A stretch of 64,000 nt of DNA from Magnetospirillum sp. (lineage in GTDB: Bacteria > Pseudomonadota > Alphaproteobacteria > Rhodospirillales > Magnetospirillaceae), in assembly GCA_024707145.1 (NCBI GenBank), contig JANQAI010000008.1:660137-724136 (forward strand), in the 5' to 3' direction. The notes beneath the pieces were generated by a model. That model saw nothing but the letters and a program-made list of their open reading frames with translations. It had not been told where the DNA came from and searched no databases. Below are positions 34,815 through 43,887 of the stretch, piece by piece (position 1 is the first letter of the stretch; the number at the start of each line of letters is the position of its first letter). Made by a program: the position numbers and the translations under genes.

Positions 34815-34988
34815 GAAGGATCGCCAGTTCTCGTGTTCAGGCTGGGCAGCTTACCCCATGCCCAGCCTTCAACCAACCGCCGAACGATGGCGAAACTATG
34901 GCGGAATACAGCCATGCCGACCTTCGCACTGTGCATGCTTCCGCAGTTGGGCTAAGGTGCCGCCGTCGTCACGTGGAGTTCGTCAGCA

Positions 34989-35672
34989 ATGCGCTTTGGA
35001 CCTCTTGCCCTCGCCCTTGTTCTTGCCGCCGCCGCCCAGCCGGCCCTGGCGCAGAACGTGCCGGACCAGCCCGCCCAGGCGCCGGCTGCCTCGCAAGATC
35101 CGGCGCAACGCTTCCAGGCCTACGTCACCAGCGATGGCTACAAGTCTTCGATCGGCCAACTGGCCATCATGGGCGACACCATCTCGGCGCCCGACTGCAA
35201 GGAGCACAAGCCGCAGGAGCGCGCCAGCATGACCATCTACGGGGCGCCCCATTTCGAGGCCGGCGTCCATCCGGTGAGCGGCCTGTGGGTGGACCGCATC
35301 AAGATGAACCGCTGCGGCGCCACCACCTTCCAGAACGTGCTGATCCAGGCCCAGAAGGACGGCCAGCCGCCGCGCATGGCGCTGATGATGCCGGGCAGCA
35401 CCCAGAGCAACCCGCCCATGCAGAACCTGGTGATGAAGGACGTGCTGGAGGGGCTGGCCAAGAACAAGTGCACCGACCAGACCCAGATCGTCCCGGTGGA
35501 CACCAAGCGCGACAAGGAAACCAAGCCGCTGAAGCTGGACAACAAGGGCATGATCGTCGAGGGCGCCTGGAAGGAAACCTGGACCTTCAAGGCCTGCGGC
35601 AAGACCGTCAACGCCACCGTCGATTTCACCAGCGACGGCAAGGGCGGCCTGAACCACAAGGTCAAGCTTTAG
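34989..35672 (+). CDS. Exported protein of unknown function with four cysteines
   Basis: Not recognised. A clear signal peptide (MRFGPLALALVLAAAAQPALA) predicts cleavage before QNVPDQ, leaving about 206 periplasmic residues. The mature part has four spaced cysteines (DCKEH, RCGAT, KCTDQ, ACGKT), enough for two disulphides, and a C-terminal beta-like segment TVDFTSDGKGGLNHKVKL. It is the only plus-strand gene inside the minus-strand run from htrA to pccA. A bidirectional terminator follows. Confidence 0.75.
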   Translation: MRFGPLALALVLAAAAQPALAQNVPDQPAQAPAASQDPAQRFQAYVTSDGYKSSIGQLAIMGDTISAPDCKEHKPQERASMTIYGAPHFEAGVHPVSGLWVDRIKMNRCGATTFQNVLIQAQKDGQPPRMALMMPGSTQSNPPMQNLVMKDVLEGLAKNKCTDQTQIVPVDTKRDKETKPLKLDNKGMIVEGAWKETWTFKACGKTVNATVDFTSDGKGGLNHKVKL

Positions 35673-35694
35673 TTGGAGCGGTTGATCCAACGTG

Positions 35695-35722
35695 AAACGG
35701 CGGGCCTTGGCCCGCCGTTTTT
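35695..35722. terminator. Bidirectional terminator
   Basis: AAACGGCGGGCC / GGCCCGCCGTTT stem with a tiny loop and T5 on the plus side. It separates the exported protein gene from convergent rluC. Confidence 0.85.
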
Positions 35723-36725
35723 CATTCCAGCTCGCTGAACGCGACGAACGGCTTGCCCGCGGCGTGCTCGTCGAAGCCGAAGAAGTCGAAGGACTTGGCG
35801 ATGTGCTCGGACAGCGGCGCCTCCACCAGCAGTTCCTTGCCGGTGCGCGGGTGGGGCAGGCGCACGGCGCGGGCGTGCAGGTGCAGCTTGCGCGACACGC
35901 CGGTGCCGGCGATGAAGGCATCCGCCCCGCCATACTTGCCGTCGCCCAGGATGGGCGTGTCCAGCAGGGCACAATGGGCGCGCAGCTGGTGGGTACGGCC
36001 GGTACGCGGCTCCATCTCCAGCCAGGCGGCCCGCTTGAGGGCATTGTCCACCACCCGGTACCAGGTGACCGCCCGCTTGCCCTCGTCGTGGTCCACCGCC
36101 ATCTTCTCGCCGGCGCGGCCGGGCAGCTTGGCCAGGGCGGCGTCGATGCGGCCCTGGCGGTGCTTGGGCACCCCCACCACCAGCGCCCAGTAGCACTTGC
36201 GCGCCGCCCGGCTTTTGAAGGCGGCGGCCAGCTTGGAGGCGGCATTGGCCGAGCGCCCCAGCAGCAGCACCCCCGAGGTGTCCTTGTCCAGGCGGTGCAC
36301 CAGGCGCGGCCGGTCGGGCTTGTCGAATTGCAGGCAGTCCAGCCAGGCGTCGAGATGCTTGTCGGCCATGCCGGTGCCCCCTGCACGGCCAGCCCCGCCG
36401 GCTTGTTGAGCGCGATGACGTCGTCGTCCATGTAGAGGATGGCGTCCTTGAGCATGCGCGCGGTCTTGTCGTCCACCGGCGTCCGCTTGGGCGCCTCGGG
36501 CCGGGCCGACGCCTCGCCCGCCGCCGGCAGCGGCGGCACGCGGATCTCCTGCCCCGCTTCCAGGCGCTGGTTGGACTTGGCCCGCTTGCCCGCCACCCGC
36601 ACCTGGCCGGTGCGCAGCCACTTCTCCAGCAGGCCGTGGCCTACGTCGGGGAAATGGCGCTTGAACCAGCGGTCCAGGCGGATATCGGCATCATCGGGGG
36701 AAACGGTCAGGGTCTGGACGGACAT
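35722..36725 (-). CDS. rluC: RluC-type 23S rRNA pseudouridine synthase, frame broken once
   Basis: Makes pseudouridine in 23S rRNA (RluC: positions 955, 2504, 2580 in E. coli). Restored length 334 residues: N-terminal S4 RNA-binding domain (RLDRWFKRHFPDVGHGLLEKWLRTGQVRV), NKPAGLAVQGG loop, catalytic HRLDKDTSG, and RTGRTHQLRAHCALLDTPILGD. The frame breaks at about 36375-36379, where five Gs should be six; adding one restores VQGGTGMADKHLDAWLD. Start at 36725 (MSVQTLTVSPDD). The family match to RluC is good, but the exact sites modified are inferred. Confidence 0.87.
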
Positions 36726-36757
36726 GTTTGTTCGCTGCAACGATTCGGAAGGGGATA

Positions 36758-36852
36758 TTCACCACCAAGGCATCAAGACACCAAGGAAATAATGAGCCCC
36801 GGGAACCACGGCCGACTTCGGCCTCTCGGCGCCGCGGTGTCTTTATGGTGAA
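36758..36852. repeat. Imperfect inverted intergenic repeat
   Basis: TTCACCACCAAGGCATCAAG and AGACACC at the left (36758-36783) face GGTGTCTTTATGGTGAA at the right (36836-36852), around a GC-rich middle with its own palindrome (GGCCGACTTCGGCC). Such TTCACCAC...GTGGTGAA elements are common between genes. It fills the gap between crcB and rluC. Confidence 0.6.
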
Positions 36853-36862
36853 CCACAAGCTT

Positions 36863-37255
36863 TCACCCCACCACCTGACGGACCGCCGCCATGGCGGCGA
36901 ACAGGGCGCCCACCGACAGCGCCACCGACAGGCCCACGTACAGCGCCGCCACCGCCCAGGAGTGGCGTTCCACCAGCACCGCCACGTCCAGCGAGAAGGT
37001 GGAGAAGGTGGTGAAGCCGCCCAGGATGCCCACGGTCAGGAACACCTTGAGGTCCTGGCTGGGCTGCCAGGCCAGGGCGCCCAGTTCGGCCAGAACGCCC
37101 ATGACCGCCGAGCCGAGGATGTTGACGAACAGCGTGCCCCAGGGAAACCCCATGCCCAGCCATTGGCCGAACAGGACCATGGACAGGTAGCGGGCGACGG
37201 AACCCAGGGCGCCGCCCAGGGCGACCCACAGAACGGAGGTGAAGGTAGTGGTCAT
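36863..37255 (-). CDS. crcB: CrcB/Fluc fluoride channel
   Basis: Dual-topology fluoride exporter subunit, working as a dimer in the inner membrane. The 130-residue protein has four membrane helices and family motifs GGALGSVARYLSM, the pore region WGTLFVNILGSAVMG and GGFTTFSTFSLDV with the conserved Phe residues. No fluoride riboswitch was recognised upstream. It lies between rlpA and rluC on the same strand. Confidence 0.93.
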   Translation of the reverse strand: MTTTFTSVLWVALGGALGSVARYLSMVLFGQWLGMGFPWGTLFVNILGSAVMGVLAELGALAWQPSQDLKVFLTVGILGGFTTFSTFSLDVAVLVERHSWAVAALYVGLSVALSVGALFAAMAAVRQVVG

Positions 37256-37320
37256 GACGGCGCGCCCGGCGGTGGAATGCGCCCCCTTTCTGCCCCAGCC
37301 GGCCGCGTACGTCCAGCCCG

Positions 37321-37713
37321 TCAGCGTCCTGCGGCCAATTGCTGCTGTGGCAACGGCGTCACCACCACCAGGCCCGTGCCCTCGGCCAACAACCCCAGCG
37401 CCCGCGCCGCCGCCTCGGACAGGTCGATGCCGTCACCCCGTGCCGGACCGCGGTCGTTGATGCGGACCACCACGCGGCGGCCGTCGGTCCACCGCCGCAC
37501 TTCGGCCTGGCTGCCCAACGGCAGGGTAGGGTGCGCCGCCGTCAAGGCACGGGGATCGAACCGCTCGCCGCTGGCGGTGGGCCGGCCGGCATAGCGCTTG
37601 CCGTACCAGGACGCCATCACCGGCCGTTCGAACAGCGCCTCCGCCCAGGCACTCGCGAAACTTCCACAAACAACAATAATTGCAACGAATATCGCCAATA
37701 GATTGGATCGCAT
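37321..37713 (-). CDS. rlpA: RlpA-like septal/envelope protein (double-psi beta-barrel)
   Basis: RlpA proteins are lytic transglycosylases acting on denuded peptidoglycan. The 130-residue protein carries a signal peptide (RSNLLAIFVAIIVVCGSFASAWA) and the DPBB domain with ASWYGKRYAGRPTASGERFDP, LTAAHPTLPLGS and RVVVRINDRGPARGDGIDLSEAAARALG. There is no SPOR domain, so septal targeting through denuded glycan is not expected. No lipobox cysteine. The start is uncertain: 37713 gives a normal signal peptide, but ATG 37737 and TTG 37743 are in frame. An AT-rich region upstream probably holds the promoter. Confidence 0.82.
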   Translation of the reverse strand: MRSNLLAIFVAIIVVCGSFASAWAEALFERPVMASWYGKRYAGRPTASGERFDPRALTAAHPTLPLGSQAEVRRWTDGRRVVVRINDRGPARGDGIDLSEAAARALGLLAEGTGLVVVTPLPQQQLAAGR

Positions 37714-37813
37714 TTTGGCCGCCACAGGACAGCCCATCCGCAACTAAACTATTACCAGGGAAGCGCGCTCAGCAATATTTTTTATTACTTATGTATTGAC
37801 AGTAGAATCGGAC

Positions 37814-39118
37814 TCAATTTGACGAATTATCGCCCTGCTTTTTCGCCCGCAACCGAGCCCAATATTCCAGCCGCTTGTTGATTTCACGCTCAAACCCCCG
37901 TTCCGGCGGATTGTAAAAGCGCTGCCGGTCCATGCCGTCCGGGAAGTAGTTCTGACCGGAAAAGCCCTCGGAGGTGTCGTGGTCGTACTGGTAGCCGTCG
38001 CTGTAGCCCAGTTGCTTCATCATCTTGGTGGGGGCGTTGAGGATGTGCATGGGCGGCATCAGGCTGCCGAACTGCTTGGCGGCACGCTTGGCGGCGCCGA
38101 ATGCCTTGTAGGCGGCATTGGATTTGGGGGCGGTGCCCAGATAGATAACCAGTTGGGCGATGGCCAGGTCACCCTCGGGGCTGCCCAGGCGCTCGTACAG
38201 ATCCCAGGCGGCGATGGCCTGGGTGAGCGCGCCGGGGTCGGCCAGCCCCACGTCCTCAACGGCGAAACGCGCCAGCCGGCGCAGCAGGTAGAGCGGATCC
38301 TCGCCGCCATCCAGCATGCGCGCCATCCAATAGAGCGCCGCGTCGGTATCCGAGCCGCGCAGGGATTTGTGCAAAGCACTGATCAGGTTGTAGTGGCCCT
38401 CGCGGTCCTTGTCGTAGGCCGGCGCCCGCTTCTGCACCACCTCGGCCAGCCCCGCCGCGTCCAGCACCGGCTCGGCCGGCAGGATGGACAGGGCCTCAAT
38501 GAGGTTGAGCAGATAGCGGCCATCGCCATCGGCCAATGCCTTCAGCGCGGCCCGCGCATCCTCGGCCAGCGGCAGGGTGCGGCCGATGGCCGCCTCGGCG
38601 CGGGCGATCAGGGTGTCCAGCGCGCCGTCGTCCAACCGGCGCAGCACCAGCACCTGACAGCGCGACAGCAGCGCGCCGTTCAGCTCGAAGCTGGGATTCT
38701 CGGTGGTGGCGCCCACCAGCACCACCGTGCCGTTCTCCACATAGGGCAGGAAGCCGTCCTGCTGGGCGCGGTTGAAGCGGTGGATCTCGTCCACGAACAA
38801 CAGGGTGCCCTGCCCCATCTCCTTGCGCTTGGCGGCGGCGTCGAACACCTTGCGCAGGTCGGCCACCCCGGAAAAGACCGCGCTCAGCGGCTCGAAATGC
38901 AGCCGGGTGCGCTCGGCCAGCAGGCGGGCGATGGTGGTCTTGCCGCAGCCCGGCGGCCCCCACAGGATGAACGAGGTCAGCCGCCCGGCCGCCAGCATGC
39001 GGCCCAGCGGCCCGGCCGGGCCGACCAGATGGTCCTGGCCGACCACCTCGTCCAGGCTCTGGGGCCGCAGGCGGTCAGCCAGCGGCCGGTCCTCGTCGCG
39101 TTCGAACAGGGTGCTCAC
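37814..39118 (-). CDS. rarA: Replication-associated recombination protein A (MgsA)
   Basis: AAA+ ATPase acting at stalled forks. The 434-residue protein has Walker A GPPGCGKTT, Walker B TLLFVDEIHRFN, sensor 1 GATTENPSFE and the RarA-specific C-terminal tetramerisation region (GSDTDAALYWMARMLDGGEDPLYL, then QNYFPDGM). The start is GTG at 39118, overlapping the htrA stop (GTGA), which indicates translational coupling; the longer in-frame opening simply runs through htrA in the wrong frame. Confidence 0.93.
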   Translation of the reverse strand: MSTLFERDEDRPLADRLRPQSLDEVVGQDHLVGPAGPLGRMLAAGRLTSFILWGPPGCGKTTIARLLAERTRLHFEPLSAVFSGVADLRKVFDAAAKRKEMGQGTLLFVDEIHRFNRAQQDGFLPYVENGTVVLVGATTENPSFELNGALLSRCQVLVLRRLDDGALDTLIARAEAAIGRTLPLAEDARAALKALADGDGRYLLNLIEALSILPAEPVLDAAGLAEVVQKRAPAYDKDREGHYNLISALHKSLRGSDTDAALYWMARMLDGGEDPLYLLRRLARFAVEDVGLADPGALTQAIAAWDLYERLGSPEGDLAIAQLVIYLGTAPKSNAAYKAFGAAKRAAKQFGSLMPPMHILNAPTKMMKQLGYSDGYQYDHDTSEGFSGQNYFPDGMDRQRFYNPPERGFEREINKRLEYWARLRAKKQGDNSSN

Positions 39119-40539
39119 CCGCCGACCTGCAAGCTCAAGGTTTCGCCGTCGCGATTGATGGTCACGCGCCACAGATCGCTCTTGGCCGCCAGTTGCGCCT
39201 TCGCCTCGGCCACCGTGGCGACGGCGCGCTCGTTGATGCGCAAGATGATGTCGCCCGGCTGGAATTGCAGCCGGTGGGCGATGGAACCGCGCTTGATGCG
39301 CAGCACCACCACCCCGGTGGACGAACTGGCCATGCCGGTTTCCTCGGCCAGGGCCGGGTTCAGGTTGGCGATGGTGGCGCCGGCGAAGGGATTGGCGCCG
39401 CCCACCTCGGCGGTATCGCGCGCCGGCACTTCCGGCGGGGCGATCAGGCGGACATCCGCGCTGCGCTCGGCGCCGTCGCGCAGGAAGGTCACCTTGGCAT
39501 CGGCGCCGGGCGCCAGGGTGGCGAGACGGAAACGCATGCCCTCGGGGTCGTCCACCTCGCGGCCGTTGACCAGGGTGACCACGTCGCCCATCTTCAGCCC
39601 GGCCTTGGCCGCCGGCCCGTCCTTGGCGATGGCGTTGAGCAGCACGCCCACCGGGCGGGACAGCTTCATGGCCTGGGCCAGTTCGCTGGTCACCGCCTGG
39701 CCCGAGGCGCCCAGCCAGGGACGCACCACCTTGCCGGTCTGGGTGATGCCGGTCAGCACGCTTTTCACCAGGGCGCTGGGAATGGCGAAGCCGATGCCGT
39801 GCGAGGCGCCGTCCTTGGAATAGATGGCCGAGTTGATACCCACCAGCCGCCCGTTCATGTCCACCAGCGCGCCGCCGGAATTGCCGGGATTGATGGCGGC
39901 GTCGGTCTGGATGAACGAGCGGTAGTCGGTGATGCCGATATTGGTGCGCGCCAGCGCCGAGACGATGCCGCTGGTCACCGTCTGGCCGACGCCGAACGGA
40001 TTGCCGATGGCGATGACCAGGTCGCCCACCTCGACGGCGTCGGAATCGCCCATGGTCAGCACCGGCAGCGCCTCGCGCCCCGAATCGATCTTCAGCACGG
40101 CCAAGTCGGTACGTTCGTCCGACCCCACGATGGCCGCCTCGAACTCGCGGCGGTCGGACAGCACCACGGTGACCTCGTCGGCGTCCTTGATGACGTGGTG
40201 GTTGGTGACCACGGTGCCGTCGGGGCTGACGATGACGCCCGAGCCCAGGCTGCGCTGCACCCGGTCCTGCACCGCGCCGGGGGGCAGCATCTCGCCGAAG
40301 AAACGGCGGAAGAACGGGTCGGCCAGCAAAGGCGAGGCCGCCGCCTTCACCACCCGCTTGGTGTAGATGTTGACCACCGCCGGGGCTGCCGCCTTCACCA
40401 CCGGCGAGAACGATTGCTTGATCTGGTCGCGCGAGGCGGGCACCTGCTGCGCCAGCACCGGCGGCGCGGCCGCCACCAGCGGCAGGACCAGGATCATCAG
40501 GGCGAGCGCCCGGAACGCGGGAAAGCGCGACAGCCTCAT
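39115..40539 (-). CDS. Do/HtrA-family periplasmic serine protease
   Basis: Degrades or refolds damaged envelope proteins. The 474-residue precursor has a signal peptide (to VLAQQ), the trypsin-like domain with catalytic His in TNHHVIKDAD, Asp in DERTDLAVLKID and Ser in GNSGGALVD, and two PDZ domains (first around SRPVGVLLNAIAKDGPAAKAGL; second near STGVVVLRIKRGSIAHRLQFQPGD). It lacks the CxxCH haem motifs of magnetosome protease MamE, so it is the general DegP/MucD type. Followed by rarA with a four-base overlap. Confidence 0.93.
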   Translation of the reverse strand: MRLSRFPAFRALALMILVLPLVAAAPPVLAQQVPASRDQIKQSFSPVVKAAAPAVVNIYTKRVVKAAASPLLADPFFRRFFGEMLPPGAVQDRVQRSLGSGVIVSPDGTVVTNHHVIKDADEVTVVLSDRREFEAAIVGSDERTDLAVLKIDSGREALPVLTMGDSDAVEVGDLVIAIGNPFGVGQTVTSGIVSALARTNIGITDYRSFIQTDAAINPGNSGGALVDMNGRLVGINSAIYSKDGASHGIGFAIPSALVKSVLTGITQTGKVVRPWLGASGQAVTSELAQAMKLSRPVGVLLNAIAKDGPAAKAGLKMGDVVTLVNGREVDDPEGMRFRLATLAPGADAKVTFLRDGAERSADVRLIAPPEVPARDTAEVGGANPFAGATIANLNPALAEETGMASSSTGVVVLRIKRGSIAHRLQFQPGDIILRINERAVATVAEAKAQLAAKSDLWRVTINRDGETLSLQVGG

Positions 40540-40614
40540 GGGGGAACCTCGGCGGCACGAACGGAAGAGTCGGCTATACTATCGGTTCGCGGCCAAATCG
40601 TGGCAAGCCGCTGT

Positions 40615-41058
40615 TCATGCCCCTTCCGCCGAAAGGACACCCTCGCCCTCCAGCCCAAGCAGAAGGTCACGGCCGGCCACGCCGCCATCGCCGTCCAGGC
40701 GGCCCGCCACCACTTCGCCCATGGCGTCCACCAGCGCCCCCAGCCGGGCGAGCGGCACGGCGCCCCCGGCGGCCGAGCCTTCGAGCAGCCGGCAAAGGGC
40801 GTTGCCCAGGCGGGTCAGCAGCGGATAGCCGAAGGTACCGGCCTGGCCTTTCATGTTATGGGCGACGGCGAACAACTGCCGGCAGCGCTCCGGCGCCTCC
40901 GCCGGCCCGGCCTCCCGCAGGGCGTCCAGGGCGGCACGCAACGAGGCCATGTCGGCCTCCATCCAGCGGATGTAATCGGACGTCAGCGCCGCCAGGGCGG
41001 CTTCGGCGCGGGCGAGCGCGGCGGGGTCCAGCTCGAACTCGTCGGCGCCCGCCGCCAT
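40615..41058 (-). CDS. Hpt-domain phosphotransfer protein
   Basis: A 147-residue protein with the histidine phosphotransfer motif AHNMKGQAGTFGYPLLTRLG; His67 is the phosphoacceptor and Lys70-Gly71 the hallmark. Hpt proteins move phosphoryl groups between hybrid kinases and response regulators. Its ATG overlaps the stop of the preceding response regulator gene (ATGA), so the two are coupled. No hybrid kinase lies nearby, so its phosphate donor is elsewhere. Confidence 0.85.
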   Translation of the reverse strand: MAAGADEFELDPAALARAEAALAALTSDYIRWMEADMASLRAALDALREAGPAEAPERCRQLFAVAHNMKGQAGTFGYPLLTRLGNALCRLLEGSAAGGAVPLARLGALVDAMGEVVAGRLDGDGGVAGRDLLLGLEGEGVLSAEGA

Positions 41059-41480
41059 CAGGCCGCGCCTTGCGAGGCCGGCTCCCGCCGCAGAACCTGT
41101 TCCAGCAGGTGCGCGACGCGCTGGATCACCTCGATGGCGGAAATGGGCTTGGCGATGACGTCGTCGATGCCCGCCTCCCACGCCTGCTCGAGGACGGCGT
41201 GATGGGTGGACGCGGCCAGGGCCAGCACGGGGGTGCGGGCATCCACCAACTCGCCCCGGCGGATGCGATGCACGAACAGCACCGTCTCGGTGGTGTCGCC
41301 GGCGAAATCGGCGATGATGAGGTGCGGCGGCTTGTCCATCATCAACGGCACGGCGGCGGCGGGACTGCGCGCCTCGCGCACGTCCTTGATGGACAGCGCC
41401 CCCAGCAAGGTGGCGATCAGTCGCCGGATGTGGGCGTTGGCGTCCACCACCAGCACCCGCAAGTCTGTGAGATCGGTCAA
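41058..41480 (-). CDS. Single-domain response regulator
   Basis: A 140-residue receiver domain without output domain: LRVLVVDANAHIRRLIATLL (acidic pocket), phosphoacceptor Asp in HLIIADFAGD, and conserved Lys in DDVIAKPISAIEV. The second acidic pocket residue, usually Asp, is Ala14, so magnesium binding may be weakened. Coupled to the Hpt gene by a four-base overlap. Such pairs form the middle of phosphorelays. Convergent orientation with nothing else; a 129-base gap separates it from the kinase gene. Confidence 0.85.
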   Translation of the reverse strand: MTDLTDLRVLVVDANAHIRRLIATLLGALSIKDVREARSPAAAVPLMMDKPPHLIIADFAGDTTETVLFVHRIRRGELVDARTPVLALAASTHHAVLEQAWEAGIDDVIAKPISAIEVIQRVAHLLEQVLRREPASQGAA

Positions 41481-41609
41481 GCCCTGCCCCCGCGTTCCGG
41501 CCGTTCTCGGCCCATTTTTGATTATCCGTTGACCTCTTATAACGTGGCTGGAGGACTGCGCACAACCGTCTGGGCGGGTAGCCGGGTTATGCCCAATGGG
41601 GCAGGACCA

Positions 41610-43100
41610 TCAGGCGGCGGCCGGCAGGGTGACGGTGACCCGCAGGCCGCCCTCGGCCCGGTTGCGCGCCTCCACCGAACCGCCGATGGCGGCCACGTTG
41701 CGGCGCACGATCCACAGGCCGATGCCGAAATGGGGCGCGCCCGAGGGATCGCTGGCCGGCCGGTGCGAGACATAGCGCTCGAACATGCGCTCCAGCACCT
41801 CGGCAGGGGCGCCGGGGCCCTGGTCGTCGATGGTCATGACCACCCGATGGTCGCCGCGCGCTACCGTAACGGTGACGGCGCCCCCCTCGGGCGAGAACGA
41901 CAGGGCGTTCTCCAGGATGTTCTCGATCACCGTCTCCATCATCTCGACGCTGGCACGCACCACGCAGCCGGGGATGACGCGGCGCTCGATGGTAATGGCG
42001 CGGTCGGCGGTGGTCTCGTCATACGAGTCCAGCAGCGCCCCCACCAGCCGGGACAAATCCACCGCCTGGCGGGGCGGCGTGACCAGCTCGGCATTGACCT
42101 GGTCGAGCCGGCGCGACGCAGCCACCAGGGCGTCCAGCCGTTCCAGCGACGCCTCGATGACCTGCAGCGAGCGCCCGGCGCCGTCATTGGCGGACACCAT
42201 GCGCTTCAGCGGCTCCACCGCCTGGGCGATGGTGGCGATGGGGGTCTTGAAGGCGTGGGCGTTCTCCTCGGCGGCGAAACGGAAGGCCTCGGCGGTGGAG
42301 CGCAGGTTGGACACCATCTGGTCCAGTTCGCGGGCCACGCCGTCCAGTTCGGGGATACGGTTGGCCTTGACGAAGGGACGCGAGGCGGGAAAGCCCTCGG
42401 CCACCCGCCGGGCCTCGCGGCCGAACCGGCGCAGCGCCAGCCACAGCCCGCCGAACACGGTCAGCACCAGCACCATCAGCAGGGCGTAGACGCCAGCCGC
42501 CATGCGCACCTCTGGGCTGTTCCAGTAGGGGCGGTCGAGGAACGACCCGGCTTCGCCCTGGGCGCTCTGCGAGGTCACCACCGACCAGCAGCCGGCCGCC
42601 GTGGTGAAGGGCACGATGGAGGTCAGCACCTCCTCGGCGCCGGTGGCGCTGGAATAGTGCAGGTCGAGGGCGTGGCCGCCGGCACAGGTATCCGGCACGG
42701 CACGGATGATCCCGGCGGCGGCCAGGCGCTCGCGTTCGGCGTCGACGGCGTCCGCCGCCAAAGGCGGCACCGCCGCCACCAGGAAGACGGGGCCGGGATT
42801 GCCCTCGGCCAGGATGGGGCGGAACAGCAGCCGGACGTTGACACCGGCGGGATCAAGCTCGTCCAGCACCCTGCGGGTTTCCACCACCGAGGGCGCCTTG
42901 ATGCGGGTCAACCCCAAGGCGAGCCCGCGGGCGATGAGTTGGCCTTCCACCTGCAGACGGGCCAGCAGCACATCGCGCTTGATGCTCTCGGCGGCGGAAA
43001 ATTCCCCGTACAGGAAGACCGGCACCGCCGCGAAGGCACCCACCACCAACACCAGCCGCGCCGCCAGCGAGCGGGCGGCGCGGCTGAATCCATCAGACAT
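41610..43100 (-). CDS. Sensor histidine kinase (ChvG-like)
   Basis: A 496-residue inner-membrane kinase: membrane helices at about 13-33 and 203-223, a periplasmic domain of about 170 residues between them with two cysteines (DTCAGG, AGCWSV), a HAMP-like linker, an H box EENAHAFKTPIATIAQ with the phosphorylated His, then ATPase motifs N (ENILENALSFSP), G1 (DDQGPGAP) and G2 (GIGLWIV). The general plan is that of ChvG-type envelope sensors. It overlaps the regulator gene upstream by eight bases, so they are one operon. Stimulus unknown. Confidence 0.88.
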   Translation of the reverse strand: MSDGFSRAARSLAARLVLVVGAFAAVPVFLYGEFSAAESIKRDVLLARLQVEGQLIARGLALGLTRIKAPSVVETRRVLDELDPAGVNVRLLFRPILAEGNPGPVFLVAAVPPLAADAVDAERERLAAAGIIRAVPDTCAGGHALDLHYSSATGAEEVLTSIVPFTTAAGCWSVVTSQSAQGEAGSFLDRPYWNSPEVRMAAGVYALLMVLVLTVFGGLWLALRRFGREARRVAEGFPASRPFVKANRIPELDGVARELDQMVSNLRSTAEAFRFAAEENAHAFKTPIATIAQAVEPLKRMVSANDGAGRSLQVIEASLERLDALVAASRRLDQVNAELVTPPRQAVDLSRLVGALLDSYDETTADRAITIERRVIPGCVVRASVEMMETVIENILENALSFSPEGGAVTVTVARGDHRVVMTIDDQGPGAPAEVLERMFERYVSHRPASDPSGAPHFGIGLWIVRRNVAAIGGSVEARNRAEGGLRVTVTLPAAA

Positions 43101-43824
43101 CGAACTCTGTCTTCCAGCGATAGCCGAAGCCGGCGTAGTTGCCGATCATGTCGAAATTGGCATCGGTGTCGCGGAACTTCTGCCGGATGCGCTTGACGAA
43201 GGTGCGGACATTGGCGCGGAAGCCCTCGGGCCCCGCCCCGGCCAGGAAGCCGGCACCATGCACCAGATCATAGATGTCGCGGTAGGGGACGTCCTCGCCG
43301 GCCTTTTCCAACAGCAGGGCGACGATCTTGAACTCGGTCAGCGTCAGCTCGACCGGCTTGTCGGCCCAGGTCGCCCGGCTGGTCTTCAGCTTCAGGGTCA
43401 GCGGACCGCGCACCACGGTGTCGGCCTCGTTGCTGTTGGCCGCCCCGCGCGCCTTGGCCCCATCCAGGATCAGGCCGATGCGCTTTTCCAGGATGGAGAA
43501 GCTGCGGCTCTTCTCGACGAAGTCCACCGCGCCGGTGGCCAGCGCCGCCTCTTCATAGATCTGATCGGTCAGCGCCGTCAGGAAGATGGCCGGGACGTCC
43601 AGATTGGCCGCCCGGATGCGCTTGAGCACCTCGATACCGTTCATCTCGGGCATGCGCCAGTCCAGGATGACCAGGCTGGGCTGCTCGGGGGCCGCCAAAA
43701 GGTGGTCCAGCGCCAGGGCGCCGCGGGCGAAATCGCGCACCTGATAGCCGGCATCCGCCAGATTGCGCCCCAGCGACTCACGAAACAGATCGTCGTCGTC
43801 TACCAGGACAACCGCCGTCGCCAT
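43093..43824 (-). CDS. OmpR-family response regulator (ChvI-like)
   Basis: A 243-residue two-domain regulator: receiver with acidic pocket VDDDD, phosphoacceptor in LVILDWRMPEMNG and Thr/Lys (LTAL, FVEKS), and a C-terminal winged helix (VELTLTEFKIVALLLEKAGEDVPYRDIYDLVHG, then RANVRTFVKRIRQKF and NYAGFGYRWK). The FLAGAGPEGFRANVRTFVKRIR part resembles ChvI. Start at 43824 has GGAGGAG; the frame opens 13 codons earlier but without a better site. First gene of the regulator-kinase operon. Confidence 0.9.
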   Translation of the reverse strand: MATAVVLVDDDDLFRESLGRNLADAGYQVRDFARGALALDHLLAAPEQPSLVILDWRMPEMNGIEVLKRIRAANLDVPAIFLTALTDQIYEEAALATGAVDFVEKSRSFSILEKRIGLILDGAKARGAANSNEADTVVRGPLTLKLKTSRATWADKPVELTLTEFKIVALLLEKAGEDVPYRDIYDLVHGAGFLAGAGPEGFRANVRTFVKRIRQKFRDTDANFDMIGNYAGFGYRWKTEFDV

Positions 43825-43887
43825 AGGAACTCCTCCGCATTCAAGAACATCTCGCCCATCCATAGTCCACCCGCCATTAAAACCCGG

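Noticed and set aside
39115..40539. HtrA as magnetosome protease MamE
   Set aside because: No CxxCH haem motifs and no mam genes nearby; it is the general periplasmic type, coupled to rarA.
37814..40558. Apparent 914-residue fusion ahead of RarA
   Set aside because: The N-terminal part is htrA read in the wrong frame; RarA starts at the GTG at 39118 overlapping the htrA stop.
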